33,291 nucleotides of DNA from JAQGMO01 sp050954505 (lineage in GTDB: Bacteria; Pseudomonadota; Gammaproteobacteria; Burkholderiales; Burkholderiaceae_D), in NCBI GenBank assembly GCA_050954505.1, contig JBPBPY010000010.1, positions 1 through 33,291 on the forward strand, read 5' to 3'. Position numbers and translations under genes: made by a program. Below the pieces are notes generated by a model, which was not told where the DNA came from, searched no databases, and worked only from the letters and a program-made list of their open reading frames with translations. Shown piece after piece: positions 24,415-33,291 of this stretch. How positions within the stretch are numbered: position 1 is the first letter of the stretch; each line of letters starts with the position of its first letter.

Positions 24415-27400
24415 TCAAGTTTTTTCAACCTTGTTTATCTGGTTGGCGCCGGCCTTGGCCAGGTCATCCTCGGCATGATTGCCGTTTTCCACCATTTTCT
24501 CCAGCGAGTCATCTTCTTCGGTTTCGTCGCCATTCTTCAATGCGCCCAGGACCGGCAGCGGATCGACAAAACGCCAGGCCGGCAACGCCGAGAGCACGCT
24601 TGCCGCCAGCGCGCCACCACGCAGCAGCCACAACACATACCCTACCGTGATGGCGGTACTGGCGGCAAGGGTTGATTCCACTACCTGCTCCATTTTTATT
24701 TCCTGGCCTTTGGCAGTTTCGCGCATCTGGTCGAGCATGCCCAGCATTTCCGGCGCTCTGGCCGCGTTATCGACGCCAGAGCGCGTTTGCGCATTGCGCG
24801 GGCTGTCTGCCAGGCTGGTGGCCGCAACCGAGTCGAGCAAAAAGGCTGCGGCGGGATTGAACCCTGCAGCATTGAGCGTGTTGGACGCCCTGCGTTCAAC
24901 CGATGTACCAACACTGCCCTGGGCATAGGCATTTGCTGCTGCCGGCGCCACCGAAACGCCACTCACCTCGACCGGCAACTGCAGGATTGCATCGACAGCA
25001 GGTGCCGGCGCAATCTGCTGGATTGGCTGCTGCGGCGCCAGCACCGTGTCAATTCCGCCTGCTGCCGCACTGGTGGATTGCTGATCGATCGTTGCCGCAG
25101 CAGGCCTGGCTGCCAGCCCCAGGTCGGCCAGTTGCTGAAGTGGCGATGGCGCAATCACGATCACCTGAACCACGGCCGACATCAGGCTGTCGGCGCCCGA
25201 CGCATCGGTGGCAAGATACGCGAACCGGGCCGTGCCAGCCCAGCTCGAGCGCGGTGTGAAGTACAGGGTGTGCGTACCATTGACGGCGCTGACCTTGACA
25301 CCGGCGGCAACCAGGCTGACGCCGGCGGCATCGAAAGACAGCACGCCGTCTTCCGGCAGGTTCAACAGTGTAAACGACACCACGGCATTGTCGACATCGG
25401 TGGCGCCCAGCGACAATGCCAGCGGCGCACCATCGTTGCTGGCACCCTCGACGACGAATGCATTGGCCACCGGCGCATCATTGATCGACAGGATTGCCAC
25501 TGCAGTGCTCTGGCTGAGCGCCGCAGCCAGAGCGTCGCTGACATCAAGGGTCAGAACCGCGCTTTCGCTGTCGCCGGGCGCAACGCGGTTTTCGGTGGGC
25601 ACGAACTCCAGCTCGCGCAGTGCCTGGCTCACCTGGGCAGCAGTGCCGCTGACCGTATAGCGGCCGGTGGCAGCATCGTAACTGCCGGCTGACAGATTGG
25701 TGAGACGGCCAAGTTCAGCATGGTCGAGCCGCACACTGACCGAAAGCTGCTGCCCCGGCTGGTCGGCGTCGGCGACAGTAACCTGGCCAAACGGATGGAT
25801 GGACTGCTTGTCTGTCGTGTTCTGGGCAGCAGCCACATTGCTGACTACCGGCGCATCATTGAGCGACAGGATGCTGATCTGCGTGGTGGCGCGGCCTAGC
25901 GCAATCTGGTCGCTGACTTCGATACGCAGGCTGGCGATTTCACTCTCGCCCGGCGCCACACGGTTGGCGCCTGGCGCAAACACCATGGCGCGCAAGACTT
26001 CGCCGACCTGCGTTGCACTGCCGCTGTAGATGTAGAGACCGGCGCTGGCGTCGTAGCTGCCACCGGCAGCGCTGCTCAGGATGCCGGTGGCGGCCGGATC
26101 AAGCCGGACCTGCAGGTTGAGGATTTGCTGCGCCATGTCGGGGTCGACGACGCTGATGCCCGCAAACGGGCTGATGGCACTGCGGTCATCGGTTTGCAGG
26201 CTGGCCGGCGCGCCGGTGATCACCGGCGCGTCGTTACTGAACGTCACGCCGATCTGGACACTGTAATTCGCGCTGGCACCCTGCGCATCGGTAAGGCGGA
26301 TGGCAAAGGTGGAAATTTCGGTTTGTCCGGGCATGACGCGGTTCTGGGTCGGCGTGAATGTCAGGCCTTGGGTTGCGGCCAGGGCCAGGCTCAGGCTGCC
26401 CGTGAAGGTATAACCGCCGCCCGACCCGGCATGGTAGACAAACCCGTTCAGGTTGCCAAGCACGCCTTTGTCGTCGTCGATGGCGATGTAGACCGTCACA
26501 TTCGGCCCCTGGACGTCGGGGTCGGCAAACGTCAGGCTGGCAAAAGGTGAGACCACGGTCTTGTCGTCGGCGATCGAAACGCCGCCCGGCCCCGTGATGA
26601 CAGGCGCATCGTTGATCGAGGTCGAGGCAACCGTGGTGCTTGAATCGCCTGAAGACAAGGTGCCATCACTGGCGACAATCGTGAATGTCGTGGTCTCCAC
26701 GCCATTGGGCAGCACGCGGTTGGCGGTTGGCGTGAACACCAGCGCGCGCAAGGCATTCGTCACTGCCAGCGCCGTACCGGAAATCGTATAGGTGCCTGCG
26801 GCCTGGTCGTACACGCCGGGTCCCGGAATGGAAAACGCGCCCTTGGATGCCTGGTCCATGCGCACGGTGAGCGTGACATTCTGCTGCTCCAGCTCGGTGA
26901 TGGTGACGTTCGAAAACGGCCTCACGCTGCTTTCATCGTTGGTCTGCTGACCGGCCTGCGTGCCGGTGATCACGGGCGCGGTGTTTTTGCCGGTGATGGC
27001 AAAACTCAACTGGGCTGTCGACGTCAAGGCGCCGTCCGTGATGGTATAGGTGTAGATGTCGTTGGAAGTTTCGCCAGCCTTCAGCGCCATGCTGGCCGGG
27101 CCGTTGGCGTTGTAGCTGTACTGGCCGCTGCTGTAGAGCGTCAACGTGCCGTAGTTGCTGGTGTAGGTGACCGAAGCCCCGCTGGCAATGCTGAGCACAT
27201 TGCTGCTGCCCGACGCAGTATTGTGCAATGTGATCACGCGCAGGCTGTCACTGTCTGCATCGGTGTCATTTGTCAGCACGCTCAGGCCGGTGGTCAGGCT
27301 GCCTTTTTCGACCGTGTTCGGATCCGCCACGGCAGTCGGTGCCGTATTGGTGTGCACCGGGTTCAGGATCACGGTGGTGAGCGCCGAAGATAGATTGCCG

Positions 27401-30354
27401 TCACTGGCACGGTAGCTGAAACTGTCGCTGCCAAGCCAGCCGGAATCGGGCGTGTAGACAAAGGCGCCCGTCTGGCTCAGGCTCACGGTTCCGTGCGCCG
27501 GATTGCCGACCAGGATGGCATGCAGCGAATCGTTGTCTGCATCGCTGTCATTGGCCAGAACGCCGTTGCCGGCAACCGTCAGTACCGTACCCTCGGCGTA
27601 GCTGTAGGTCTCTGCCTGGGCCACCGGTGCATGCTGGTTGGCCTGGATCTTGATGATGATGCGTGCCGTGCTGGTGCCACCGTTGCCGTCCGAGACGGTG
27701 TAGTTGATGGTATCCGTGAGCGCGAGATTGCCAAGCAATCCGTTTACCAGGACATTGGTGGGATCGACCGCATACGCCACGCGTCCATCCGAATACACGG
27801 TCAGCGTGCCATAGGTGGTGGCGAAACCAGTGGCTTTGCCGACATTGCTGGCGCTGCCGCCGGCGCTGGTGATGCGCAGCACGTCGCCGGTGTCGACATC
27901 GGTATCGTTGGCCAGCAGGCCATTGGCGGCAAACGAGAACGAACCGTTCGACGCCAAGGTGCCGACAGCGAAAGCATCGTCTGCGGCAACAGGCACATCA
28001 TTGGTGCCGGTGACATTGATGCTCAGCCTGGAGAAAGAGCCGGTGTGATACGCATCGCTGACGGCATATTCGAAATAATCGATGACGGTCTGGCCTGCTG
28101 CAATCGCCTTGGCCGCGTCGCCGGGCGTATACACATAGCTGCCGTCCGATTTGATGAACAGTGTTCCCAGATTGCCGCTGACCGTCACGCCTGCAGCAGT
28201 CACGACACTGCCCTGGTCGCTGGCGTTGAGAACCTGCAGGATACGGATGGGGTCGCCTTCGTCATCGGTTTCATTGGCCAGCGCATTGGTCTGCGCCGTA
28301 CTGGTGTAGGTGGTGTTCTGGCCAATGTAGACCGATTCGGGCTGAACGATGGGTTCATGGTTGCCCAGGTCGTAGGTGCGCAGGTAAATAGCGGTGTCAT
28401 CATCGTAGCCGTTGCCCTGCCAGACCAGCACAACCCTGCCGCTGCCGTTGACGGCGAGCGCACCGTTGCTCTGCTCGCCGAGCAAATACTGATTGGCCAG
28501 CGTCGGACCAAAGGTCACCGTGTCGTCGGCGCTGTATTGGACAATGCCGATCCCGGTACTGCTCGAATCTGCCGAGTCGCCGACGACCACGAACCGGCCG
28601 TCGCTCATGACACCGATGTCGCCGTTCGCCTCATCGGAATAGGCAATTGCGCTGCCACGGATTTCGCTGCCGATCTTGGTGCCGTCGGCACTGAAGTGCT
28701 GAAAGTAATCCTTGTTGAAGCCGGCGTCGCGTGCAATGCTCAGCCACTGTATGGTGAAGTCGCCGGCTGCATCGGCGGCGATGGATGGCTGGCGCTGATC
28801 GTTGCCGTCATAGGTGTTGACCATGAATTTGGCGCTCAGGGCACTGTTGTCGGCATTGTAGATGCGCGCAAAGATCGCATCGCCGCTGGCGCCAAGATTG
28901 CTCTGCCAGGTCACCACGAACGTGCCACTGTTGTTCAACACAATATCGGGCGAGCGCTGCTGTGCGGTGACGCTGGAGCCGTCGACGATGATTTCGCCTC
29001 CCACTGCGGAACCGTTGGCCGCATACCGGCGCACCATTACCTGCTGCAATGTACTGTTTTGCCAGGCAACGACAAAGTCGCCATTCTGGGCCATCGACAC
29101 CTGCGGCAGTTCCTGGTCGCCCGCCATGTTCTGATTGATCAGGAACTGGCCGCCAGCCCGGGTGCCATCGGCATTGAAACGCTGGCCCTGGATACTGAAG
29201 CCGTCCTGGTCGGCGCCGCTGGCCGCCTTGCTGGCCCAGACCACCACGAAGCTGCCATTGCTTGCCATGGCCACGGACGAGTCGGCCTGGATGCCCGCCG
29301 TATCGCTGTTGACCCGGGTTTCCATACCGGCAGTGGTGGCGTCGACGTTGTAGCGCTGCATGAGAATGCCGCTGCCGCTGCCGTCATTGTCGGTGGTCCA
29401 GGTGACGACAAAACTGCCGGCCGCATTGCTTGCCACCGCAGGTGAACTCTGTACTCCGCTGGTGGTGGAATTGACGCGCGACTCGAGGGTACCCTTCCAT
29501 GCCGTCAGCGCTGCGCTGCTGAAGGCGTTGGCGGTTTCGATATGGCCGGTCTGCACTTCCAGCGTCCAGTTGCCTGCGGTGCCAGTATTGCCAGCAGGCG
29601 CGGCGCCGGCGTTGCCGGTTAGGTCGGTACTGGCGGCCACGTCGCTGCCAGTCAGGCTGGCCAGTTGCGTGACGAAGGCCAGGCCAAGATCGCCGGCGGC
29701 GACATCGCATCCGTACAGCAGCAGGTCGGCGTCTGCCGTCATGGCATTGCCCCAGGCGGCAATTTCACCAGCGCGTGCATTCAGGGCGGCCGTATCCAGC
29801 GTGGTGGCGCCCAGGTCGAGCAAACCCTGGGCGCCGTGCGAGAGTAGGTGGATGGCGTCGAGATCGTGGCGGCCGTCGAGATAGGTGCTGATCTGGCTGA
29901 TGCTGTCTTTGGCCGGATCAAGCGTCAGGACCTCGATGACACGCCCGTCGCTGGCCAGGCTGTCGAGCAGGGTCTGGCTGTCTTCGACGCCGGCGCCGAC
30001 GATGAGCAATTCATGGCGCACGCTTTGCGCAGCCTGGACGAACTCGCCGCTGTTGTCGATGACCCGCTGCTCGGTGGGCTGGGCCGCGCCGGCGAGGTCC
30101 AGGCCGGTGGCAGCCAGATCGGCCGAATACATCAGCCGGGTTTCGTATTCCTCCACCAGCGCAAGTGCACGTGCCGGTGCGGTGGCCGGCCCGCGCGCCA
30201 GCCGCGCTGCCAGCCAGTCCAGCAGGCCATGCCGGCGCTGCGGGCGTACCACGCTCTGGCCTGCTGATGCAGGCCGCAGCGGTGCCGCCGCATTGGCAGG
30301 CATGGCCTGCGGCGTGGAACCGGGATGGAGAGCGTCAGCGCACTTCGGGGTCAT
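24415..30354 (-). CDS. Giant DUF4347/VCBS-type repeat protein with C-terminal membrane segment
   Basis: A 1979-residue adhesin-like protein. Order of parts: basic N-terminus without a normal signal peptide, then EYETRLMYSADLAAT, resembling the LEPRxxxSA motif that often precedes DUF4347. DUF4347 follows (about 108-275, IHLLSHGAQGLLDLG, DLLLYGCDVAAG). Next come repeats of the FVVTWTTDNDGSGSG..MQRYN type (about 290-640), three VCBS/tandem-95 domains (about 680-1110, LLANDTDVDTGD, VLANDSDADNDS, VLTNDTDADSDS), four ~120-residue modules (about 1110-1630) and one cadherin-like domain. An Ala/Pro linker leads to a C-terminal hydrophobic segment (about 1895-1925, GYVLWLLRGGALAASVL) and an acidic tail. 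The start overlaps the stop of the upstream paralogue as ATGA. Surface or envelope location is inferred; no exporter is in view. Confidence 0.9.
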   Translation of the reverse strand: MTPKCADALHPGSTPQAMPANAAAPLRPASAGQSVVRPQRRHGLLDWLAARLARGPATAPARALALVEEYETRLMYSADLAATGLDLAGAAQPTEQRVIDNSGEFVQAAQSVRHELLIVGAGVEDSQTLLDSLASDGRVIEVLTLDPAKDSISQISTYLDGRHDLDAIHLLSHGAQGLLDLGATTLDTAALNARAGEIAAWGNAMTADADLLLYGCDVAAGDLGLAFVTQLASLTGSDVAASTDLTGNAGAAPAGNTGTAGNWTLEVQTGHIETANAFSSAALTAWKGTLESRVNSTTSGVQSSPAVASNAAGSFVVTWTTDNDGSGSGILMQRYNVDATTAGMETRVNSDTAGIQADSSVAMASNGSFVVVWASKAASGADQDGFSIQGQRFNADGTRAGGQFLINQNMAGDQELPQVSMAQNGDFVVAWQNSTLQQVMVRRYAANGSAVGGEIIVDGSSVTAQQRSPDIVLNNSGTFVVTWQSNLGASGDAIFARIYNADNSALSAKFMVNTYDGNDQRQPSIAADAAGDFTIQWLSIARDAGFNKDYFQHFSADGTKIGSEIRGSAIAYSDEANGDIGVMSDGRFVVVGDSADSSSTGIGIVQYSADDTVTFGPTLANQYLLGEQSNGALAVNGSGRVVLVWQGNGYDDDTAIYLRTYDLGNHEPIVQPESVYIGQNTTYTSTAQTNALANETDDEGDPIRILQVLNASDQGSVVTAAGVTVSGNLGTLFIKSDGSYVYTPGDAAKAIAAGQTVIDYFEYAVSDAYHTGSFSRLSINVTGTNDVPVAADDAFAVGTLASNGSFSFAANGLLANDTDVDTGDVLRITSAGGSASNVGKATGFATTYGTLTVYSDGRVAYAVDPTNVLVNGLLGNLALTDTINYTVSDGNGGTSTARIIIKIQANQHAPVAQAETYSYAEGTVLTVAGNGVLANDSDADNDSLHAILVGNPAHGTVSLSQTGAFVYTPDSGWLGSDSFSYRASDGNLSSALTTVILNPVHTNTAPTAVADPNTVEKGSLTTGLSVLTNDTDADSDSLRVITLHNTASGSSNVLSIASGASVTYTSNYGTLTLYSSGQYSYNANGPASMALKAGETSNDIYTYTITDGALTSTAQLSFAITGKNTAPVITGTQAGQQTNDESSVRPFSNVTITELEQQNVTLTVRMDQASKGAFSIPGPGVYDQAAGTYTISGTALAVTNALRALVFTPTANRVLPNGVETTTFTIVASDGTLSSGDSSTTVASTSINDAPVITGPGGVSIADDKTVVSPFASLTFADPDVQGPNVTVYIAIDDDKGVLGNLNGFVYHAGSGGGYTFTGSLSLALAATQGLTFTPTQNRVMPGQTEISTFAIRLTDAQGASANYSVQIGVTFSNDAPVITGAPASLQTDDRSAISPFAGISVVDPDMAQQILNLQVRLDPAATGILSSAAGGSYDASAGLYIYSGSATQVGEVLRAMVFAPGANRVAPGESEIASLRIEVSDQIALGRATTQISILSLNDAPVVSNVAAAQNTTDKQSIHPFGQVTVADADQPGQQLSVSVRLDHAELGRLTNLSAGSYDAATGRYTVSGTAAQVSQALRELEFVPTENRVAPGDSESAVLTLDVSDALAAALSQSTAVAILSINDAPVANAFVVEGASNDGAPLALSLGATDVDNAVVSFTLLNLPEDGVLSFDAAGVSLVAAGVKVSAVNGTHTLYFTPRSSWAGTARFAYLATDASGADSLMSAVVQVIVIAPSPLQQLADLGLAARPAAATIDQQSTSAAAGGIDTVLAPQQPIQQIAPAPAVDAILQLPVEVSGVSVAPAAANAYAQGSVGTSVERRASNTLNAAGFNPAAAFLLDSVAATSLADSPRNAQTRSGVDNAARAPEMLGMLDQMRETAKGQEIKMEQVVESTLAASTAITVGYVLWLLRGGALAASVLSALPAWRFVDPLPVLGALKNGDETEEDDSLEKMVENGNHAEDDLAKAGANQINKVEKT
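24531..24691 (-). repeat. Duplicated segment coding the shared C-terminal membrane module (copy 1)
   Basis: Aligns without gaps to 30551-30711, offset 6020 bases. By hand count 119 of 150 bases agree over 24541-24690. It encodes the hydrophobic segment plus PAWRFVDPLPVLG.LKN. Confidence 0.85.
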
Positions 30355-33291
30355 GTTGTTCTCATCGCGATCTCGCTGCCATGTCCATAGGGGCCCGGTT
30401 TGGCCACCGGGTCGGCGTCGCCGGCATCACTGCCGTGCAAATCACCATCGAAATTGCCGTGAGGATTGCAGGGCAAGCCTCCCCCCTCGCCTGTCTCGCC
30501 GCCCTCTGCCACCAGCTTTTCAAGCGAATCGTCGTCTGCCGCGTCATCATCGTTCTTCAGTCCACCGAGGACCGGCAAGGGATCGACAAAGCGCCAGGCC
30601 GGCAGGGCCGTGAGCATGCTGGCGGCCAGCACGCCGCCGCGCAGCAGCCATAGCACATAACCGACTGTCACTGCCGTACTGGCGGCAACCGTCGACTCGA
30701 CAATCTGCTCCTGCTGCACGCTCGAGAGCTGGGCCGACTTGCGCAGGTTGTCGAGGCTGCCGATCATCTCCGGCGCTTCGGTCGAACTGTCGACGGCGGC
30801 CCTGGTCTGGGCACTGGCTTGCGTATCGAGCAGGTTCAGGCTGGCATTTGCCGACGGCTGCAATGCCAGCGGGGCCAACACGATGGGCACATTGCTGGAG
30901 GCCGCGATGCCACGTATGGTGACATTGCTCGCAGCGTTGTCCTCGATCACGCGTTCATAACCTGCCTGTGCGGCGGCAGCCGACCTGCCCTCCAGCGTCA
31001 CCTGTACCGCCGCGCCGGCAGCATCGACCTGCGGCACCATCTGCATCGGCATTTGTGCACCCACCGTGACCAGCGTCGCCGTGCTGCTTGACGGCGTTGC
31101 CGCCGCACCCTCACTGGTACCGGCAACGTTCCGGGCCAGGCTGGCGGCGCTGACTGCAGCGCCATTTGCCAGTTGCACCACCGGCGCGGCAGCGGCTTGC
31201 GGCGCAACAGGCGATTGCGCTGCCACCGGTTCGGGCGCCGACGCCGTTGCAGGCGGCGGCGGAACGATCAGGATCAGTTGCACCACTGCCTGCATGGTGC
31301 TGCTGTTGCCTGCGAGGTCGGTGGCAACATAGCTGAACTGCGTGGTGCCGCCGAAACCGGTTTGCGGCTTGAAATACAGCCTCAAGCCACCGTTGAGCGC
31401 AGTCATCCCGGAACCGGCAACCACGGCAACGGTGCCATCGGCGTCGGCAAAAAGCGTGCCGCCGCCCGGAAGGCCAGCCAGCGTAAACGACACCACTGCA
31501 TCGTCGACATCGGTGGCATGCAAATCCAGCGCAACCACGCCGGCGGTGCTGCTGGCGCCATTGATGGTCAACGGCGTTGCCACCGGGGCGTCGTCCACCG
31601 AGGTGATGGATACCACGCTCGACAGCGTGGTTGCATCCGTACCATCGTTGACCGACAGCGTCAGCAGGGCTGGTTCGCTGGCACCTGGCGCCATGCGGTT
31701 TTGCGTTGGCGTCAAGGTCAGCGCCTGCAGCGCGGCCGTGACCTGCGCTGCGCTGCCGCTGACGTGATAGAGGCCGCTGGCACTGTCATAGTGGCCATCA
31801 CCCGTGGTCGAAAGCTCGCCCAGTACAGCATGGTCGAGTTTCACCGTCACGCTCAAGGTCTGGAAAGCGCCGTCGGCGTCGTCGATGGCGACATTGGCAA
31901 ACGGGTGCAGTGTCTGCTTGTCGCTGATGTCCTGCATGCCCGGCATGCCGCTGATCGTCGGCGCATCGTTGACCGAGCGCGACCTCACCGAGGTGCTCGC
32001 ATCAACTACCGCCTGGTAGCCGTCGCTGAGATCGATGCGCAGCACCGTGGTCTCGGTGCTGCCGGGCGCCAGGCGGTTGGGCTGTGGCACGAACTCGAGT
32101 TCCTGCAGTGCCGCGCTGACGTCGCTTGCCAGTCCGCTGACGGAATAGACGCCGGTACTCTGGTCGAAGGCGCCGCGCGTGAAGCCGCGCAACGACCCTT
32201 GCCCGGGATGGTCGAGCGTGACGCTGGCCGTGAGCATCTGCACCGGCACGTCGGCGTCGCTGATGACCAGGCTGGCGAATGGATGCACGCTGGTGTCGTC
32301 ATCGATGTCCTGGGCGCCGGACGATCCGGTGATGACGGGTGGAGTGTTCTGGCCGGTTGCCACCACCACCGTGTCCTGATTGCTCTGGCTGAAGGTATTG
32401 TCGTCGACGTTGAGGGAAAACCGGGTACTTGCCGAAGCAACGGGAGCCAGCTGGCCGGGCGTGGCGGTAAACACCAGGCCCTGCAAGGTGGCGGTGGCAT
32501 CGGCAGCCGTGGCATACAGCACATAGTCGCCAGTGGCAGAATTGTATTGGCCGGCGCCAAGCTGTGAAAGCACACCATTGGCGCGTTCGCTCAGCGTGAC
32601 ATGCACGGTCAGGATCTGGGCGGGGTCATCGGCGTCGCCAATGGCAACGGTGGCGAACGGGTTGATGGCACCGCCGCTGCGGACGGCTTGCGCAGCGGTC
32701 GTGATGCCGGCAATGGTGGGCGCATCATCTTCCGAGGTGATGGCAATCGTGGTGGTCGCAATCATGCGGGCGGCAAGGCGGTCGCTGGCAGAAAGCGTCA
32801 ACACGGTGTTGTCGACCTGGCCCGGTGCCGCACGATTGTTGATGGGCACGAAGCGGATCGCCTGCACCAGCAGGCTGGCCTGCGCTGCCGTGCCGCTGTA
32901 GAGATAGGACTGGCTTGCGGTGTCATAGGTGAAAGCACCCAGATTGGCCAGTGTGCCGACGTCGCTGCGGCCGAGCTTCACGACAATGTCCAGTGTCTGT
33001 CCGGGACGATCGGCATCGGTGAACGTGACGTTGGCAAACGGACTGATGGCCAGTTTGTCGCTGCTGGCCTGCGCCGCCTGCACGCCGTTGATGACCGGTG
33101 CATCATTGATCGATTTCGACCGAACCGTCGTCACGGAATCGGTGGTCGGCTGGATCTGGTCGGTTGCCGTCAGTGTAAAGCGCGTGGTTTCCGCAAGACC
33201 GGCGGCGACGCGGTTTTCCGCAGGTGTAAATACCATTGCGCGCAAGGCATTTGTGATCTGCGCGCCGAACCCCATGATGCTGTAGCTGTCG
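30351..33291 (-). CDS. Giant repeat protein paralogue, N-terminus beyond window
   Basis: Partial gene, open to the right edge; about 979 C-terminal residues are visible. It has four ~120-residue modules, each beginning near NDAPVINGVQ / DDAPTIAGI / NTPPVITGSS / NDAPTISGMP with a following PFANV..DAD pattern, YSGTA-like strands and NRxAPG. Then comes a cadherin-like domain with TDVDDAVVSFTLAGLPGGG. An Ala/Pro/Gln linker, a helical region, the hydrophobic segment GYVLWLLRGGVLAASML and PAWRFVDPLPVLGGLKN follow. The acidic tail is longer than in the next protein and ends in a Gly/Asp/His-rich stretch. The layout is the same as the C-terminal half of the 1979-residue neighbour, so the two are tandem paralogues. 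Its stop overlaps the neighbour's start (ATGA). Confidence 0.88.
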   Translation of the reverse strand, partial: DSYSIMGFGAQITNALRAMVFTPAENRVAAGLAETTRFTLTATDQIQPTTDSVTTVRSKSINDAPVINGVQAAQASSDKLAISPFANVTFTDADRPGQTLDIVVKLGRSDVGTLANLGAFTYDTASQSYLYSGTAAQASLLVQAIRFVPINNRAAPGQVDNTVLTLSASDRLAARMIATTTIAITSEDDAPTIAGITTAAQAVRSGGAINPFATVAIGDADDPAQILTVHVTLSERANGVLSQLGAGQYNSATGDYVLYATAADATATLQGLVFTATPGQLAPVASASTRFSLNVDDNTFSQSNQDTVVVATGQNTPPVITGSSGAQDIDDDTSVHPFASLVISDADVPVQMLTASVTLDHPGQGSLRGFTRGAFDQSTGVYSVSGLASDVSAALQELEFVPQPNRLAPGSTETTVLRIDLSDGYQAVVDASTSVRSRSVNDAPTISGMPGMQDISDKQTLHPFANVAIDDADGAFQTLSVTVKLDHAVLGELSTTGDGHYDSASGLYHVSGSAAQVTAALQALTLTPTQNRMAPGASEPALLTLSVNDGTDATTLSSVVSITSVDDAPVATPLTINGASSTAGVVALDLHATDVDDAVVSFTLAGLPGGGTLFADADGTVAVVAGSGMTALNGGLRLYFKPQTGFGGTTQFSYVATDLAGNSSTMQAVVQLILIVPPPPATASAPEPVAAQSPVAPQAAAAPVVQLANGAAVSAASLARNVAGTSEGAAATPSSSTATLVTVGAQMPMQMVPQVDAAGAAVQVTLEGRSAAAAQAGYERVIEDNAASNVTIRGIAASSNVPIVLAPLALQPSANASLNLLDTQASAQTRAAVDSSTEAPEMIGSLDNLRKSAQLSSVQQEQIVESTVAASTAVTVGYVLWLLRGGVLAASMLTALPAWRFVDPLPVLGGLKNDDDAADDDSLEKLVAEGGETGEGGGLPCNPHGNFDGDLHGSDAGDADPVAKPGPYGHGSEIAMRTT
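30551..30711 (-). repeat. Duplicated segment coding the shared C-terminal membrane module (copy 2)
   Basis: Partner of 24531-24691, about 79 percent identical over the counted stretch without gaps. Confidence 0.85.

Noticed and set aside
21312..24650. Very long plus-strand open frame (about 1112 codons) opposite the hybrid kinase
   Set aside because: It is antisense to a fully recognisable kinase, its translation is His/Gln/Arg-rich with no domain, and such frames are common in GC-rich DNA.
27493..29445. 650-codon plus-strand open frame opposite the giant repeat protein
   Set aside because: Antisense to a repetitive gene with strong protein-family matches; no ribosome binding site or recognisable domain.
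31173..32567. 464-codon plus-strand open frame opposite the partial giant protein
   Set aside because: Mirror of repeat modules, Arg/His/Gln-rich low-complexity translation.

Overview
The window looks like a chromosomal segment of a GC-rich betaproteobacterium of the Burkholderiales, most likely an Oxalobacteraceae member (Herbaspirillum, Massilia or Noviherbaspirillum type). This is inferred from gene content and protein style: an EarP plus Arg32-type EF-P pair, a long PEP carboxylase, argH divergent from an AlgZ/AlgR pair, and the pmbA/darP/mogA cluster. No rRNA, tRNA, insertion sequence, CRISPR array or integrase was recognised.

Left part (1-8.9 kb), housekeeping and signalling: ppc; a YgjP-like metallopeptidase divergent from a small DUF427 protein; an AlgR-like LytTR response regulator and its AlgZ/LytS-like kinase, separated by about 400 bp of degenerate 13-15 bp repeats; argH divergent from the kinase; then a GlsB/YeaQ-type small membrane protein followed by a strong terminator.

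Middle (8.9-19.7 kb): a candidate type III effector gene lies behind a sequence matching the HrpL hrp-box consensus, and its reading frame appears broken by one frameshift. Then follow pmbA (minus), darP-mogA-carboxylesterase (plus), a Cys-rich hypothetical protein with a hexapeptide-repeat tail, purU, a bactofilin, efp with its rhamnosyltransferase gene earP upstream, and an Ala-rich hypothetical protein. EarP is expected to rhamnosylate Arg32 of the EF-P encoded next to it.

Right part (19.8 kb to the right edge), the most unusual block: a minus-strand operon of at least four genes. In transcription order it holds (1) a giant repeat protein cut by the window edge, (2) a 1979-residue DUF4347/VCBS repeat protein starting in an ATGA overlap with the first, (3) a hybrid sensor kinase (PAS-HisKA-HATPase-REC-HPt), and (4) a REC-GGDEF-EAL protein. 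The two giant proteins share the same run of four ~120-residue modules plus one cadherin-like domain, and end in the same hydrophobic C-terminal segment with an acidic tail. The kinase has a full phosphorelay. The output protein has an intact phosphodiesterase site but an altered cyclase metal site. I infer a surface or envelope adhesion system whose gene products are tied to c-di-GMP turnover. The operon continues beyond the window, so any export genes are not visible.

A recurring oddity is short tandem repeats with a 12-18 bp unit (unrelated sequences) in intergenic or gene-edge positions: about 5222-5590, 12597-12644, 14262-14385 and 15985-16049.
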